Positions 1 to 6,514 of a stretch of DNA of 6,514 bases are shown one piece after another; the first letter of the stretch is position 1; every line of letters begins with the position of its first letter. Below the pieces are notes generated by a model that worked only from the letters and a program-made list of their open reading frames with translations, searched no databases and was not told the DNA's origin. Both the position numbers and the translations under genes were made by a program. This DNA comes from an uncultured Amylibacter sp. (GTDB lineage Bacteria; Pseudomonadota; Alphaproteobacteria; Rhodobacterales; Rhodobacteraceae), in NCBI GenBank assembly GCA_938001995.1, contig CALLAV010000191.1, positions 1-6,514 on the forward strand, written 5' to 3'.

Positions 1-63
1 TCCGGCCGTGGTTCGGTTGGGGCGAAGGATGTGCCAAAACTGACCCACAGCGACGAAAGTTAA
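1..63 (+). CDS. 3' end of an upstream gene, probably polyphosphate kinase (ppk), cut by window edge
   Basis: Frame 1 is open from base 1 to a TAA at 61-63 and encodes 20 residues ending in THSDES. Only the polar tail is present, so no domain can be recognised. The assignment to polyphosphate kinase rests on context: the next gene is ppx, starting 6 bp later on the same strand, and ppk-ppx pairs are common in alphaproteobacteria. The pair would make and break inorganic polyphosphate. It could equally be another gene whose C-terminus lies here; the open frame itself is short enough to be chance. Confidence 0.45.
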   Translation, partial: SGRGSVGAKDVPKLTHSDES

Positions 64-69
64 GCCCAA

Positions 70-1545
70 GTGCGCATAACAACAAAGTTTGCAGAGCTGG
101 AACGCGTCGGAGTGATAGACGTTGGATCGAATTCGGTGCGCTTGGTGGTGTTTGATGGCGCAGCGCGCGCGCCCGCGTATTTCTTTAACGAAAAAATCAT
201 GTGTGGCCTTGGGCGCGATATTTCTGAAACGGGTGTTTTGCACCCGGAAGGGCGCAGACGTGCCATGCAAGCCATGGAACGGTTCGCTGCCCTTGCGTCT
301 AGTTTCGATGTACAGTCGCTGGAAGCTGTGGCCACCGCTGCGGTGCGTGATGCCACCGACGGATCTGCGTTTTGTGACGAAGTGAAGGCGAAGACGGGAA
401 TCGAAATCAGGGTCATCGCGGGGCAAGACGAAGCAAGATATGCCGCGCAAGGTGTGCTGCTGGGTCGTCCCAGCGCAGTGGGCTTGGTCAGCGATATTGG
501 CGGGGCGTCGATGGAGTTGGCGGTGTTAGATGAAGGTGCTGTTGGCATGTGTTTGACATCACCGCTTGCGCCTTTGCGATTGGCGGATGTGAAGGGTGAT
601 GTGGATAAGTACATTCGCAAAACCATGAAAGGTTTGCGCGATCAGATCGGCGGCGACTATGATACGCTGCATCTGGTGGGCGGATCGTATCGCGCCATTG
701 CCAAGATCGATATGGCGCGGCGGAACTATCCCTTAGAAGTGCTGCATGAATACACGTTAAGCGTTCAGCAAATGACCGAAACCCTCGACTGGATTGACGG
801 CGCGCAAGATGCAGACCTATCGACCATGTCGAGTTCGAGCGCAGTGCGTTTGGCATTGGTTCCAATGGCGGCGCGCGTGTTGCGCCAGTTGGTGGATGTT
901 TTCGCGCCAGAAGTGATTTCCGTCTCAAGCTATGGTCTGCGCGAAGGCATGCTTTATGAACAAATGCCTTCGGAATTGCGTATGCGGGATCCGTTGATCG
1001 AAGCCTGCCGCTTTATGGAGCGATCCTCGGCGCGGTTTGCGGGGTTTGGCGATCATTTAGCGGCTTGGGTGTCGCCTTTGCTGCCCAATGAACCACAAAT
1101 GCAACGGTTGGTTTTGGCGGCGGGATTGCTGCACGATGTAAGCTGGCGATCTGACCCAAGTTCGCGGGCGGAAGAGTGTTTTGACAACGCCATGCGCGGC
1201 AATCTTGGTGGGTTGCAGCACAGGGGGCGTGTGATGCTGGCAATGGCTTTGCTGCATCGATACCGCAAGAACGGAAAGTTGGAAAAGTACAAGACGTTGA
1301 AGCCCTTGCTGGCAGAAGATGAGCAAATTGCAGCGCAAGTGATAGGGCAGGCGATGCGGCTTGGTGCGTCTTTGGCAGGGGGTGACGCGGCGGTTTTGCG
1401 CAAAGCGACGCTACATCAAAATGCGACGCATCTGGAGCTGCGATTGAAGCCTTCAGTGGCCGTTTATGGCGGTGAGATCGTTGAAACGCGCCTGCATGAG
1501 TTGGCGGCGTCTATGGGGCGTGAAGGGATCGTAACCGTTCTATAA
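70..1545 (+). CDS. ppx: Exopolyphosphatase, Ppx/GppA family
   Basis: 491-residue cytosolic enzyme expected to release orthophosphate from polyphosphate chains; some family members instead hydrolyse pppGpp. The N-terminal half is an actin-like (ASKHA) fold: the phosphate-1 loop VGVIDVGSNSVRLVVFD at about 13-29, GQDEARYAAQG at about 118-128 with the likely catalytic Glu121, the phosphate-2 loop DIGGASMEL at 142-150 (usual form DIGGGS/T-EL), GGSYRAIAK at 204-212, and GLREGML at 289-295. The C-terminal half has the HD-type helical domain, with H355-D356 and the segment around H383. The length fits the long two-part members of the family. The start is GTG: an in-frame stop at 61-63 rules out anything earlier, and the next GTG (112) falls inside the phosphate-1 motif. 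The ribosome site is weak, so translation may depend on reinitiation from the gene ending 6 bp upstream. Ppx versus GppA activity cannot be settled from sequence. Confidence 0.93.
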   Translation: MRITTKFAELERVGVIDVGSNSVRLVVFDGAARAPAYFFNEKIMCGLGRDISETGVLHPEGRRRAMQAMERFAALASSFDVQSLEAVATAAVRDATDGSAFCDEVKAKTGIEIRVIAGQDEARYAAQGVLLGRPSAVGLVSDIGGASMELAVLDEGAVGMCLTSPLAPLRLADVKGDVDKYIRKTMKGLRDQIGGDYDTLHLVGGSYRAIAKIDMARRNYPLEVLHEYTLSVQQMTETLDWIDGAQDADLSTMSSSSAVRLALVPMAARVLRQLVDVFAPEVISVSSYGLREGMLYEQMPSELRMRDPLIEACRFMERSSARFAGFGDHLAAWVSPLLPNEPQMQRLVLAAGLLHDVSWRSDPSSRAEECFDNAMRGNLGGLQHRGRVMLAMALLHRYRKNGKLEKYKTLKPLLAEDEQIAAQVIGQAMRLGASLAGGDAAVLRKATLHQNATHLELRLKPSVAVYGGEIVETRLHELAASMGREGIVTVL

Positions 1546-2211
1546 GTCCTGCGCGTGTTCAGCGGCCCATTGGGCACGCAAAGCTTCGGACCTGCCAATA
1601 AAATTGCCACCCGGTTTGATTTTCGGGTGATTGGCCAAACGGTCTAGGCGAAAGTGCCTGAAATCATTGCGCAGTTCACACCATGCGGGCATGACGATCA
1701 CTTCGGAATAGTAGATGATCGAAATAGGGCAGACGGTACGGTCCGTTTCCACCCCATCCACATCGCAGTAAGTGATGCAGAGTTTCTTTTCTTCACGAAT
1801 GGCTTGGCGGATTTCTGATAGGTCGATGCCATAGGGTTCATCGGCCCCCCAAGTGGACGAAAACAGTGTTTGGGACAGTGGCGTTGCTTCGGCCAGCTTG
1901 TTGGCGGCGCGTTTGGCGGCCTTTTGCAAGGATTTGTCCCCTGTGCGGGCGATCATTGACAGGCCCACAGTGATGGCTTCGGCTTCTTCCACATCGAAAT
2001 TCAACGGTGGGAGGTCGTATCCGCGCCGCATGACATAGCCAATGCCAGCAGCCCCTTCGATGGGCACACGCATGGATTGCAGCGTAGCGATATCGCGGTA
2101 AATGGTGCGGGGCGTGACCTCAAGCACTTCGGCGATCTGGGCAGCGGTCATCGGCTGCGGGGCACTGCGCAGGGCTTGGATGATTTCGAACATGCGGCTG
2201 GAGCGGGGCAT
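1540..2211 (-). CDS. YafY-type transcriptional regulator (HTH_11 + WYL domain)
   Basis: 223-residue DNA-binding regulator. Residues 5-60 form a winged helix (HTH_11/DeoR-like), with the helix-turn-helix around TAAQIAEVLEVTPRTIYRDI (22-41) and the wing near GIGYVMRRGYDLP. Residues about 128-200 form a WYL-type effector domain, seen from the AWCELRNDFRHFRLDRL block (176-192), which is hallmark YafY sequence. The Trp of the WYL signature itself is replaced (VIVM where relatives commonly have a W-x-L pattern). I chose the ATG at 2211 over the ATG at 2238 because AAGGAAA at 2222-2216 is well spaced before it, the family usually begins [M][SP]RSSRMFEI, and the 2238 codon lies inside the predicted -10 box. 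It is divergent from the EamA transporter gene, so that gene and itself are the likely targets. Its stop overlaps the ppx stop. The ligand is unknown. Confidence 0.9.
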   Translation of the reverse strand: MPRSSRMFEIIQALRSAPQPMTAAQIAEVLEVTPRTIYRDIATLQSMRVPIEGAAGIGYVMRRGYDLPPLNFDVEEAEAITVGLSMIARTGDKSLQKAAKRAANKLAEATPLSQTLFSSTWGADEPYGIDLSEIRQAIREEKKLCITYCDVDGVETDRTVCPISIIYYSEVIVMPAWCELRNDFRHFRLDRLANHPKIKPGGNFIGRSEALRAQWAAEHAQDL

Positions 2212-2215
2212 TTGC

Positions 2216-2222
2216 TTTCCTT
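2216..2222 (-). promoter_or_regulatory. Ribosome binding site deciding the regulator start
   Basis: On the minus strand this reads AAGGAAA, about 5-6 bases before the ATG at 2211-2209. It supports that start over the upstream ATG at 2238-2236. Confidence 0.7.
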
Positions 2223-2233
2223 TCGTCCGAAAT

Positions 2234-2263
2234 AGCATAGGACTGCTGACAGCATGTTGTCAG
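2234..2263 (-). promoter_or_regulatory. Probable promoter of the WYL regulator gene
   Basis: On the minus strand a -35-like CTGACA (2263-2258, five of six bases to TTGACA) is followed after 18 bp by TATGCT (2239-2234, four of six to TATAAT). Transcription would begin near 2227, giving a leader of about 16 bases that just includes the ribosome site at 2222-2216. The -35 box is one arm of the palindrome at 2243-2266, so a protein bound there should block this promoter. No equally good promoter for the divergent transporter gene was found. The prediction is by eye only. Confidence 0.5.
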
Positions 2264-2266
2264 TAG
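2243..2266. promoter_or_regulatory. Imperfect palindrome, likely operator of the WYL regulator
   Basis: CTGACA at 2246-2251 and TGTCAG at 2258-2263 are exact inverted arms separated by six bases. Extended to 24 bp around a central CATG, 10 of 12 base pairs are symmetric. It lies alone in the gap between the divergent regulator and transporter genes and overlaps the regulator's predicted -35 box. The position fits an autorepressing operator also controlling the transporter. That the WYL regulator is the protein bound is inference. Confidence 0.65.
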
Positions 2267-2290
2267 GGTTTCTGTATGCGTGTCCCAAAG

Positions 2291-2296
2291 AAGGAG
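2291..2296 (+). promoter_or_regulatory. Ribosome binding site deciding the transporter start
   Basis: AAGGAG, six bases before the ATG at 2303. It favours this start over the in-frame ATG at 2276, which has no purine-rich site before it. Confidence 0.75.
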
Positions 2297-2302
2297 AAGC
2301 GC

Positions 2303-3139
2303 ATGGAGCGGACCTATGTGATTGGCGTGATTTTGGTGGCTGTTTCTGCGGTGATCTGGTCGAGCGCAGGGATTTTCACGCGCGGCGTGGAGGCAGATGC
2401 CTGGGCGGTGATTTTTTGGCGGGGGATTGCGGCGACGGGGTTTACGCTGGCCTATATGGCGCTGCGCGGCTCGCTGGTTTCAGAGTTTCGCAATTTGAAC
2501 GCGCCGACGGTGCTGGCGGTTGTGCTCATGGCATCGGGAACAGCTGCGTTTATTCCTGCGTTCAAACTGTCTTCGGTGGCCAATGTTGCGCTGATCTGGG
2601 CGACGGCACCTTTTGTGACAGCAGGGCTTACGTGGTTGTTTCTGCGAGAACCACCGAGCCGCCGTGTGGTGATTGCGAGTTTTGCAACCTTGTTCGGTGT
2701 GGGCATTGTGGCATGGGGTAGTTTGCAGTCAGGTGGCTGGATCGGCGATCTTCTGGCGTTTTGGATGACATTGATGATGTCTGCGTCCTTCGTGATTTAT
2801 CGACGTTGGCCCGATACGCCTGCGGCGCTGCCGTCTGCAGTGTCGGCGGCGGTGCTGATCCCGATTGCGTGGGTCTTTACGGATGCAATGGATGTGGTGG
2901 TGCACGAACGTTGGATCATCACGGCGTTTGGGGCAGTGTTTGCCACGGCATCCGTGCTGATGATGGAAGGTGCACGGCGCATTCCATCCGCAGAAGTAGC
3001 GTTGATAGGAGCGGTGGAAACACCTGTGGCGGGGGTGCTGGCGTATTTGATTCTGGCAGAAGCTGCCGCACCGCTGACTATTCTGGGGGGCGTGATTATC
3101 ATGGTGTCCGTGATCTGGTCGCAATGGAGCAGGGGTTAG
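2303..3139 (+). CDS. EamA/DMT-superfamily membrane transporter
   Basis: 278-residue inner-membrane protein with the usual length of the ten-helix, two-repeat EamA family (drug/metabolite transporter superfamily). Both repeats are visible: the first at about 8-138, beginning with a helix carrying SAVIWSSAGIFTRG, and the second at about 147-272, ending in VALIGAVETPVAGVLAYLIL (232-251) and a final helix GGVIIMVSVIWS. The family exports or imports small molecules such as amino acids, their derivatives or other metabolites; the sequence does not reveal which. The start at 2303 is set by AAGGAG six bases upstream; the frame stays open nine codons further to an ATG at 2276. Divergent arrangement with the WYL regulator and a shared palindrome suggests it is induced when that regulator senses its ligand. 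Weak readthrough into proS is possible, as no terminator is seen after it. Confidence 0.9.
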   Translation: MERTYVIGVILVAVSAVIWSSAGIFTRGVEADAWAVIFWRGIAATGFTLAYMALRGSLVSEFRNLNAPTVLAVVLMASGTAAFIPAFKLSSVANVALIWATAPFVTAGLTWLFLREPPSRRVVIASFATLFGVGIVAWGSLQSGGWIGDLLAFWMTLMMSASFVIYRRWPDTPAALPSAVSAAVLIPIAWVFTDAMDVVVHERWIITAFGAVFATASVLMMEGARRIPSAEVALIGAVETPVAGVLAYLILAEAAAPLTILGGVIIMVSVIWSQWSRG

Positions 3140-3187
3140 TGTTGCGGTGACGCGCAGTTTGGCCTAGAGGTTTTTCCAATCTAAACT

Positions 3188-3192
3188 TGGAG
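3188..3192 (+). promoter_or_regulatory. Ribosome binding site of proS
   Basis: TGGAG, eight bases before the ATG at 3201. An in-frame ATG at 3207 is also possible, but the earlier start gives the usual N-terminus (M-R-x-S-R-Y-F-L-P). Confidence 0.6.
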
Positions 3193-3200
3193 CCGACCCT

Positions 3201-4538
3201 ATGCGTATGTCCCGTTATTTCCTGCCAGTGTTGAAAGAAGACCCTGCGGAAGCATCCATCGTCAGCCACCGCTACATGCTGCGGGCAGGCATGATTAAAC
3301 AGGCGACGGCTGGGATTTATTCTTGGTTGCCACTGGGGTTCAAAGTGCTGCGCAAGATCGAAGATATTGTGCATGAAGAGCAGGCGAAGGCGGGGCATTT
3401 GCCGATGTTGATGCCGACCATCCAATCAACGGATTTGTGGAAGGAAAGCGGGCGATACGAGGCGTTTGGCGAGGAAATGCTGCGCTTTAAAGATCGCCAC
3501 GACCGCGAGATGTTGTTCACTCCAACGGCGGAAGAGCTGATAACGGATATTTTCCGTGCGCATGTGACGTCTTACAAAGATATGCCGCTGACGATGTACC
3601 AGATCCAATGGAAGTTCCGCGATGAACGTCGCCCTCGGTTTGGTGTGATGCGTGGGCGCGAGTTTTACATGAAGGACGGGTATAACTTTGACCTGACCAA
3701 AGAAGATGCGCTGCACGCATACAACCGTCATCTGGTTAGCTATCTGCGCACCTATGAGCGGATGGGTTTGCAGGCGATTCCGATGCGTGCAGATTCGGGT
3801 GCCATTGGCGGCGACGACACACACGAGTTTCTGGTTCTGGCCGAAACGGGCGAAAGCGAGGTGTTCTACGACAGTGCCGTGACAGAGTTGACGTTCGGCG
3901 ATCGTGACATCGATTTTGATGACAAGGCGCAGTGTCAGGCGATTATGGAAGAGTTCACAACCAAATACGCCCGTACAGACGAAACCCACGACGAAGCGTT
4001 GTTTAACGAAGTTCCAGAGGCGCGGCGGAAATCTGCGCGCGGCATCGAGGTTGGGCAAATCTTCTATTTCGGCACGAAGTATTCGGACGCGATGAACGCG
4101 AAAGTGCAGGGGCCTGATGGCAAACCTGTGGCGGTGCATATGGGCAGTCACGGTATTGGTGTGTCGCGTCTGCTGGGGGCAATTATTGAAGCCAGCCATG
4201 ACGATAAAGGCATCATTTGGCCCGAAGGCGTGACACCGTATCATGTGGGGATTGTGAACCTGAAACAGGGTGACGAAGAGGCCGATGGGGCCTGTGAAGC
4301 GCTGTACAAAGAGTTCACCACCGCTGGCTTGGAACCGCTATACGATGATCGCAATGAGCGGGCAGGCGGTAAGTTCGCAACAATGGATTTGATCGGATTG
4401 CCTTGGCGTATTACAGTGGGGCCAAGAGGTTTGAAAAACGGTGTGGTCGAGCTCACTTCGCGTAAGACGGGGGACAGCGTCGAGATGACACCAGCAGAGG
4501 CAGTGGCCCGCGTGAAGGATATTTACGCAGGTCTATAA
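3201..4538 (+). CDS. proS: Prolyl-tRNA synthetase, short alphaproteobacterial type
   Basis: 445-residue cytosolic class II synthetase that charges tRNA(Pro) with proline using ATP. Motif 1 is at about 37-73 ([11 protein letters not shown]); the proline-binding TPTAEE is at 107-112; motif 2 runs about 138-159 with R140 and E142 of FRDE and the [12 protein letters not shown] stretch; [13 protein letters not shown] is at 198-210; motif 3 is [11 protein letters not shown] at 317-327 with R323. The anticodon-binding domain is about 344-445. Compared with the roughly 570-residue bacterial form (as in E. coli), the editing insertion between motifs 2 and 3 is cut down to a small segment around 225-280. 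This is the known alphaproteobacterial 'mini-insertion' form, so clearance of Ala-tRNA(Pro) probably needs a separate YbaK/ProXp-type deacylase. It heads a likely transcription unit with the DUF2937 gene and lolC-lolD. Confidence 0.97.
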   Translation: MRMSRYFLPVLKEDPAEASIVSHRYMLRAGMIKQATAGIYSWLPLGFKVLRKIEDIVHEEQAKAGHLPMLMPTIQSTDLWKESGRYEAFGEEMLRFKDRHDREMLFTPTAEELITDIFRAHVTSYKDMPLTMYQIQWKFRDERRPRFGVMRGREFYMKDGYNFDLTKEDALHAYNRHLVSYLRTYERMGLQAIPMRADSGAIGGDDTHEFLVLAETGESEVFYDSAVTELTFGDRDIDFDDKAQCQAIMEEFTTKYARTDETHDEALFNEVPEARRKSARGIEVGQIFYFGTKYSDAMNAKVQGPDGKPVAVHMGSHGIGVSRLLGAIIEASHDDKGIIWPEGVTPYHVGIVNLKQGDEEADGACEALYKEFTTAGLEPLYDDRNERAGGKFATMDLIGLPWRITVGPRGLKNGVVELTSRKTGDSVEMTPAEAVARVKDIYAGL

Positions 4539-4553
4539 CAGACAGGCGTTCCT

Positions 4554-5051
4554 ATGGGACAATGGATCAACGTAAGCGGTGGCGCAGTGATGCTGGTCGC
4601 CGCGTCGCAATTTCCTGAATTTTCGCAGCAATATGTGCAGCGTCTGGGTGGGGCCGTGGATGAATTGCGCACTGTGGCCGCTGATTTCGACAAAAGTGCG
4701 CAAGGCGTCGGCATGACGCGGGATCAGGCACTGGCCTCTATGACTGGTAATGCATTTCAAGAGGCAAGGCAGGCGGATATGTCCCGGTCGTTTACGCGGT
4801 TGGCTCGGTTGGAGGGCGATTTGATCGCGCTGCAAGGGGCTGACGCCTTTACACGGTTGCGACATGTGGCGCGTTTTTCGGACAAAGGCATTGCGGCAAG
4901 GGCTATGGAGGCGTATCGCCCTGCTGTGCCTGTTACATTTGACGGGTTGGTTTTCGCCGTGATCGGGTTTCTGACGGGGTTTGGGCTGGTCAAAGGGATC
5001 AGCACCTTGATGCGCCGCAAACGCCGCACGGTTAAGGAAGTTGAGATATGA
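4554..5051 (+). CDS. DUF2937-type membrane protein of unknown function
   Basis: 165-residue small protein matching my memory of the DUF2937 family, chiefly through the conserved SQFPEFSQQYVQRLGGAVDE (18-37) near the N-terminus. A hydrophobic segment at about 8-18 leads into this motif, a polar, probably helical stretch spans about 30-125 (ADFDKSA, LARLEGDLIALQ), and a clear transmembrane helix lies at about 131-152 (LVFAVIGFLTGFGLVKGIS), followed by a positively charged end RRKRR. This suggests an inner-membrane protein with the basic tail on the cytoplasmic side and the middle part in the periplasm. The start follows ACAGG by seven bases and lies 15 bp after proS. Its TGA shares the ATGA with the lolC start, so the two are probably translationally coupled. 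No function is known to me; a role near lipoprotein release or the envelope is only guilt by association. Confidence 0.85.
   Translation: MGQWINVSGGAVMLVAASQFPEFSQQYVQRLGGAVDELRTVAADFDKSAQGVGMTRDQALASMTGNAFQEARQADMSRSFTRLARLEGDLIALQGADAFTRLRHVARFSDKGIAARAMEAYRPAVPVTFDGLVFAVIGFLTGFGLVKGISTLMRRKRRTVKEVEI
5034..5040 (+). promoter_or_regulatory. Ribosome binding site of lolC inside the DUF2937 gene
   Basis: AAGGAAG, seven bases before the ATG at 5048, lying within the last codons of the preceding gene. With the ATGA overlap it fixes the lolC start. Confidence 0.65.
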
Positions 5052-6331
5052 GCACGACGGCCCCTTTTGCCCGGTTTGAGTGGATGATCGCTTGGCGGTA
5101 TTTGCGTGCCAAACGCCGCGAGGGTGGTGTTTCGGTGATGACGTGGATTTCGTTGATCGGGATCACGCTGGCGGTGTTTGCGCTCATCGCAACGCTGGCC
5201 GTGCGCACGGGATTTCGGGTGGAGTTCACAAACACCATTCTGGGCGCAAACGCCCATGCGTCGGTGTACGTGTCGCCCCATTTGAACGAACAAGGACAGA
5301 CGGTCAGCACCTTTCGCGATTTTGACAAAACCGCCGAAGCATTGCGCGCTGTACCTGGTGTGGAACGCGCCGCACCGATTGTGAACGGGCAGGTGATGGC
5401 ATCGGCCAATGGGCGCAATACAGGTGTACAGGTGTTGGGCCAACGTTACGACGATGTGCTGGGCATTCCGCTGGTGGTGGAACCTGAAACACAGCTCGGC
5501 AATCTTGATAATTTCAACAAAGGTGTGGCCATTGGCGTCGGGGTGGCGCGGGAATTGAACCTCGCACTTGGGGATAAGATCACGCTGATTTCGCCCGACG
5601 GGATCAAGACCGCGTTCGGGACCAGCCCACGGGTTGGGGCCTATGAAGTTGTCTATATCTTTGGCGTGGGGCGCTGGGATATCGATAAAACGCGGGTCTA
5701 TATGCCGCTGGCCGAAGCGCAGAATTTCTTTAATCGCGACGGGCAGGTGGACGAGTTTGAAGTGATGATTGGTGATCCTGATCAGGTGGATCGGTTTACG
5801 GATCAACTGACGTTGGCGGCGGGGCCCAATTCGCTGGTTTGGACGTGGAAGAACGCGTCTGGCGGGTTTTTGCGCGCGCTGGAGATGGAGGATAATATCA
5901 TGTTTATCATCCTGTCCATTCTGGTGCTGATCGCGTCGATGAACATTGTGTCGGGCCTGATTATGCTGGTGAAGAACAAGGGCCGTGATGTGGGCATTTT
6001 GCGCACCATGGGCCTGACGCAAGGGTCTATTTTGCGGGTGTTCTTTATTTGCGGGGCGTCTACTGGGTTGGTTGGCACGGCTGTTGGGGTGATCCTTGGG
6101 TGTTTGTTCGCGATCTATATTGATCCGATCTTTGGCTTTGTGAACACAATCGCAGGCGGCGGTGTCTGGGATCCAAGCACGCGGTTGTTGTCGCATTTAC
6201 CTGCGAAACTGGAGCTGGGCGATGTGCTGAGCGCTGTATGCCTGTCGTTGTTCCTGTCCTTTGTGGTGACGATTTTCCCAGCGCGTCGCGCCGCAAAGAT
6301 GAACCCTGTTGAGGCGTTGCGATATGAGTGA
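5048..6331 (+). CDS. lolC: Lipoprotein-releasing ABC transporter permease (LolC/LolE family)
   Basis: 427-residue inner-membrane subunit of the Lol complex, which extracts outer-membrane lipoproteins from the inner membrane and hands them to LolA. The layout is standard for the family: a short cytoplasmic N-terminus ([17 protein letters not shown], 10-26), transmembrane helix 1 at about 29-53, a large periplasmic MacB-like domain at about 55-280, then three helices at about 284-308, 329-357 and 391-412 forming the FtsX domain, and the typical end [19 protein letters not shown] proline-bounded loop [15 protein letters not shown] (181-195, P183 and P194) lines up with the LolA-binding Hook described in E. 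coli LolC. The gene starts in an ATGA overlap with the DUF2937 gene and overlaps lolD by 8 bp. Only one permease is visible, so it may act as a LolC/E hybrid homodimer; a second copy outside the window cannot be excluded, and the lolC symbol is a family-level choice. Confidence 0.94.
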   Translation: MSTTAPFARFEWMIAWRYLRAKRREGGVSVMTWISLIGITLAVFALIATLAVRTGFRVEFTNTILGANAHASVYVSPHLNEQGQTVSTFRDFDKTAEALRAVPGVERAAPIVNGQVMASANGRNTGVQVLGQRYDDVLGIPLVVEPETQLGNLDNFNKGVAIGVGVARELNLALGDKITLISPDGIKTAFGTSPRVGAYEVVYIFGVGRWDIDKTRVYMPLAEAQNFFNRDGQVDEFEVMIGDPDQVDRFTDQLTLAAGPNSLVWTWKNASGGFLRALEMEDNIMFIILSILVLIASMNIVSGLIMLVKNKGRDVGILRTMGLTQGSILRVFFICGASTGLVGTAVGVILGCLFAIYIDPIFGFVNTIAGGGVWDPSTRLLSHLPAKLELGDVLSAVCLSLFLSFVVTIFPARRAAKMNPVEALRYE

Positions 6332-6514
6332 TGCGTTAAAACTCACGGGTATCACCAAAGGCTATAACCTTGGGACGCCGACCGAAGTGCGTGTGCTGAA
6401 CGGTGTGGATTTCACGTTGGCGAGTGGCGAGGTTGTGGCCATGGTTGCGCCGTCTGGTGCAGGCAAATCGACCTTGCTGCATATTGCAGGGCTTCTGGAT
6501 ACGCCCGACGAAGG
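6324..6514 (+). CDS. lolD: Lipoprotein-releasing ABC transporter ATPase LolD, N-terminal part (cut by window edge)
   Basis: The first 63 residues of the ATP-binding subunit that powers lipoprotein release by the preceding permease. The segment [20 protein letters not shown] is the typical start of a MacB/LolD-type ATPase with an A-loop region near Y14, and the Walker A motif is APSGAGKST at 42-50 (K48, S49), followed by [14 protein letters not shown]. The first Walker A residue is Ala rather than the usual Gly, a variant I recall from other alphaproteobacterial LolD proteins. The ATG at 6324 lies 8 bp inside the end of lolC, with GAGG at 6311-6314 as a plausible ribosome site; this tight overlap suggests coupled synthesis in fixed ratio. 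Walker B, the signature motif and the H-loop lie beyond the window. Confidence 0.94.
   Translation, partial: MSDALKLTGITKGYNLGTPTEVRVLNGVDFTLASGEVVAMVAPSGAGKSTLLHIAGLLDTPDE

Noticed and set aside
2212..2238. Earlier start for the regulator at ATG 2238
   Set aside because: The codon lies within the predicted -10 box, lacks a good ribosome site, and adds nine residues not typical of the family.
2276..2302. Earlier start for the transporter at ATG 2276
   Set aside because: It has no ribosome site and would add a charged nine-residue prefix; AAGGAG before 2303 is far better placed.
2254..2721. Plus-strand open frame of 155 codons overlapping the EamA gene
   Set aside because: It is Cys- and Gly-rich, resembles no family, and is the out-of-frame reading of a gene with clear transmembrane repeats.
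3161..3175. Possible terminator after the transporter gene (T-run at 3171-3175)
   Set aside because: No stable stem precedes the T-run; CCTAGAGG can pair only three bases with a two-base loop.
3159..3187. Promoter for proS: TTGGCC, 17 bp, TAAACT
   Set aside because: The match is four of six in each box, but transcription would start at or past the ribosome site at 3188-3192, leaving it out of the message. A second weak option (TTGCGG, 17 bp, TAGAGG at 3142-3170) matches only three bases in each box.
3426..4244. Minus-strand open frame of 272 codons opposite proS
   Set aside because: It is antisense to the core motifs of prolyl-tRNA synthetase, has low-complexity composition and shows no domain or convincing ribosome site.
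4757..6196. Long minus-strand open frame of 479 codons
   Set aside because: It lies opposite the DUF2937 gene and lolC, both of which are strong family matches. Its translation is rich in His, Arg, Pro and Gln with no recognisable domain, as expected for a shadow of a biased coding frame.

Overview
The window looks like ordinary, gene-dense chromosomal DNA from an alphaproteobacterium, most likely a Rhodobacterales (Roseobacter-group) member. Three things point there: the short prolyl-tRNA synthetase without the large editing insertion, the order proS - DUF2937 protein - lolC/E - lolD, and a polyphosphate kinase-like tail directly before ppx. The taxonomic call is from recalled family and gene-order knowledge, not from a search. 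I see no mobile element, CRISPR array, tRNA or rRNA.

Layout. Positions 1-63 hold the last codons of a gene cut by the window edge, probably ppk. Six bases later comes ppx (70-1545, +), an exopolyphosphatase of the Ppx/GppA family. Converging on it, with the two stop codons overlapping, is a YafY-type WYL-domain repressor (2211-1540, -). A gap of about 90 bp separates this regulator from a divergent EamA/DMT-family membrane transporter (2303-3139, +). The gap carries a clear 24-bp imperfect palindrome (CTGACA-N6-TGTCAG core) that sits on the probable -35 box of the regulator promoter. This pair forms a self-contained regulator/transporter module.

From 3201 onward all genes read on the + strand: proS (3201-4538), a small DUF2937-type two-helix membrane protein (4554-5051), a LolC/E-type lipoprotein-releasing permease (5048-6331) and the start of its ATPase LolD (6324 to the window end). 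The last three are tightly packed: a 15-bp gap, then an ATGA overlap of 4 bp, then an 8-bp overlap. This suggests one transcript with coupled translation. It joins a translation enzyme to the machinery that releases lipoproteins from the inner membrane, with the uncharacterised DUF2937 protein between them.

No stretch longer than about 100 bp lacks a gene. The most interesting points are the divergent palindromic operator with an unknown transporter cargo, the uncharacterised DUF2937 protein coupled to lolC, and a single permease that carries a LolC-like Hook loop. I did not find a clearly new biological system here.
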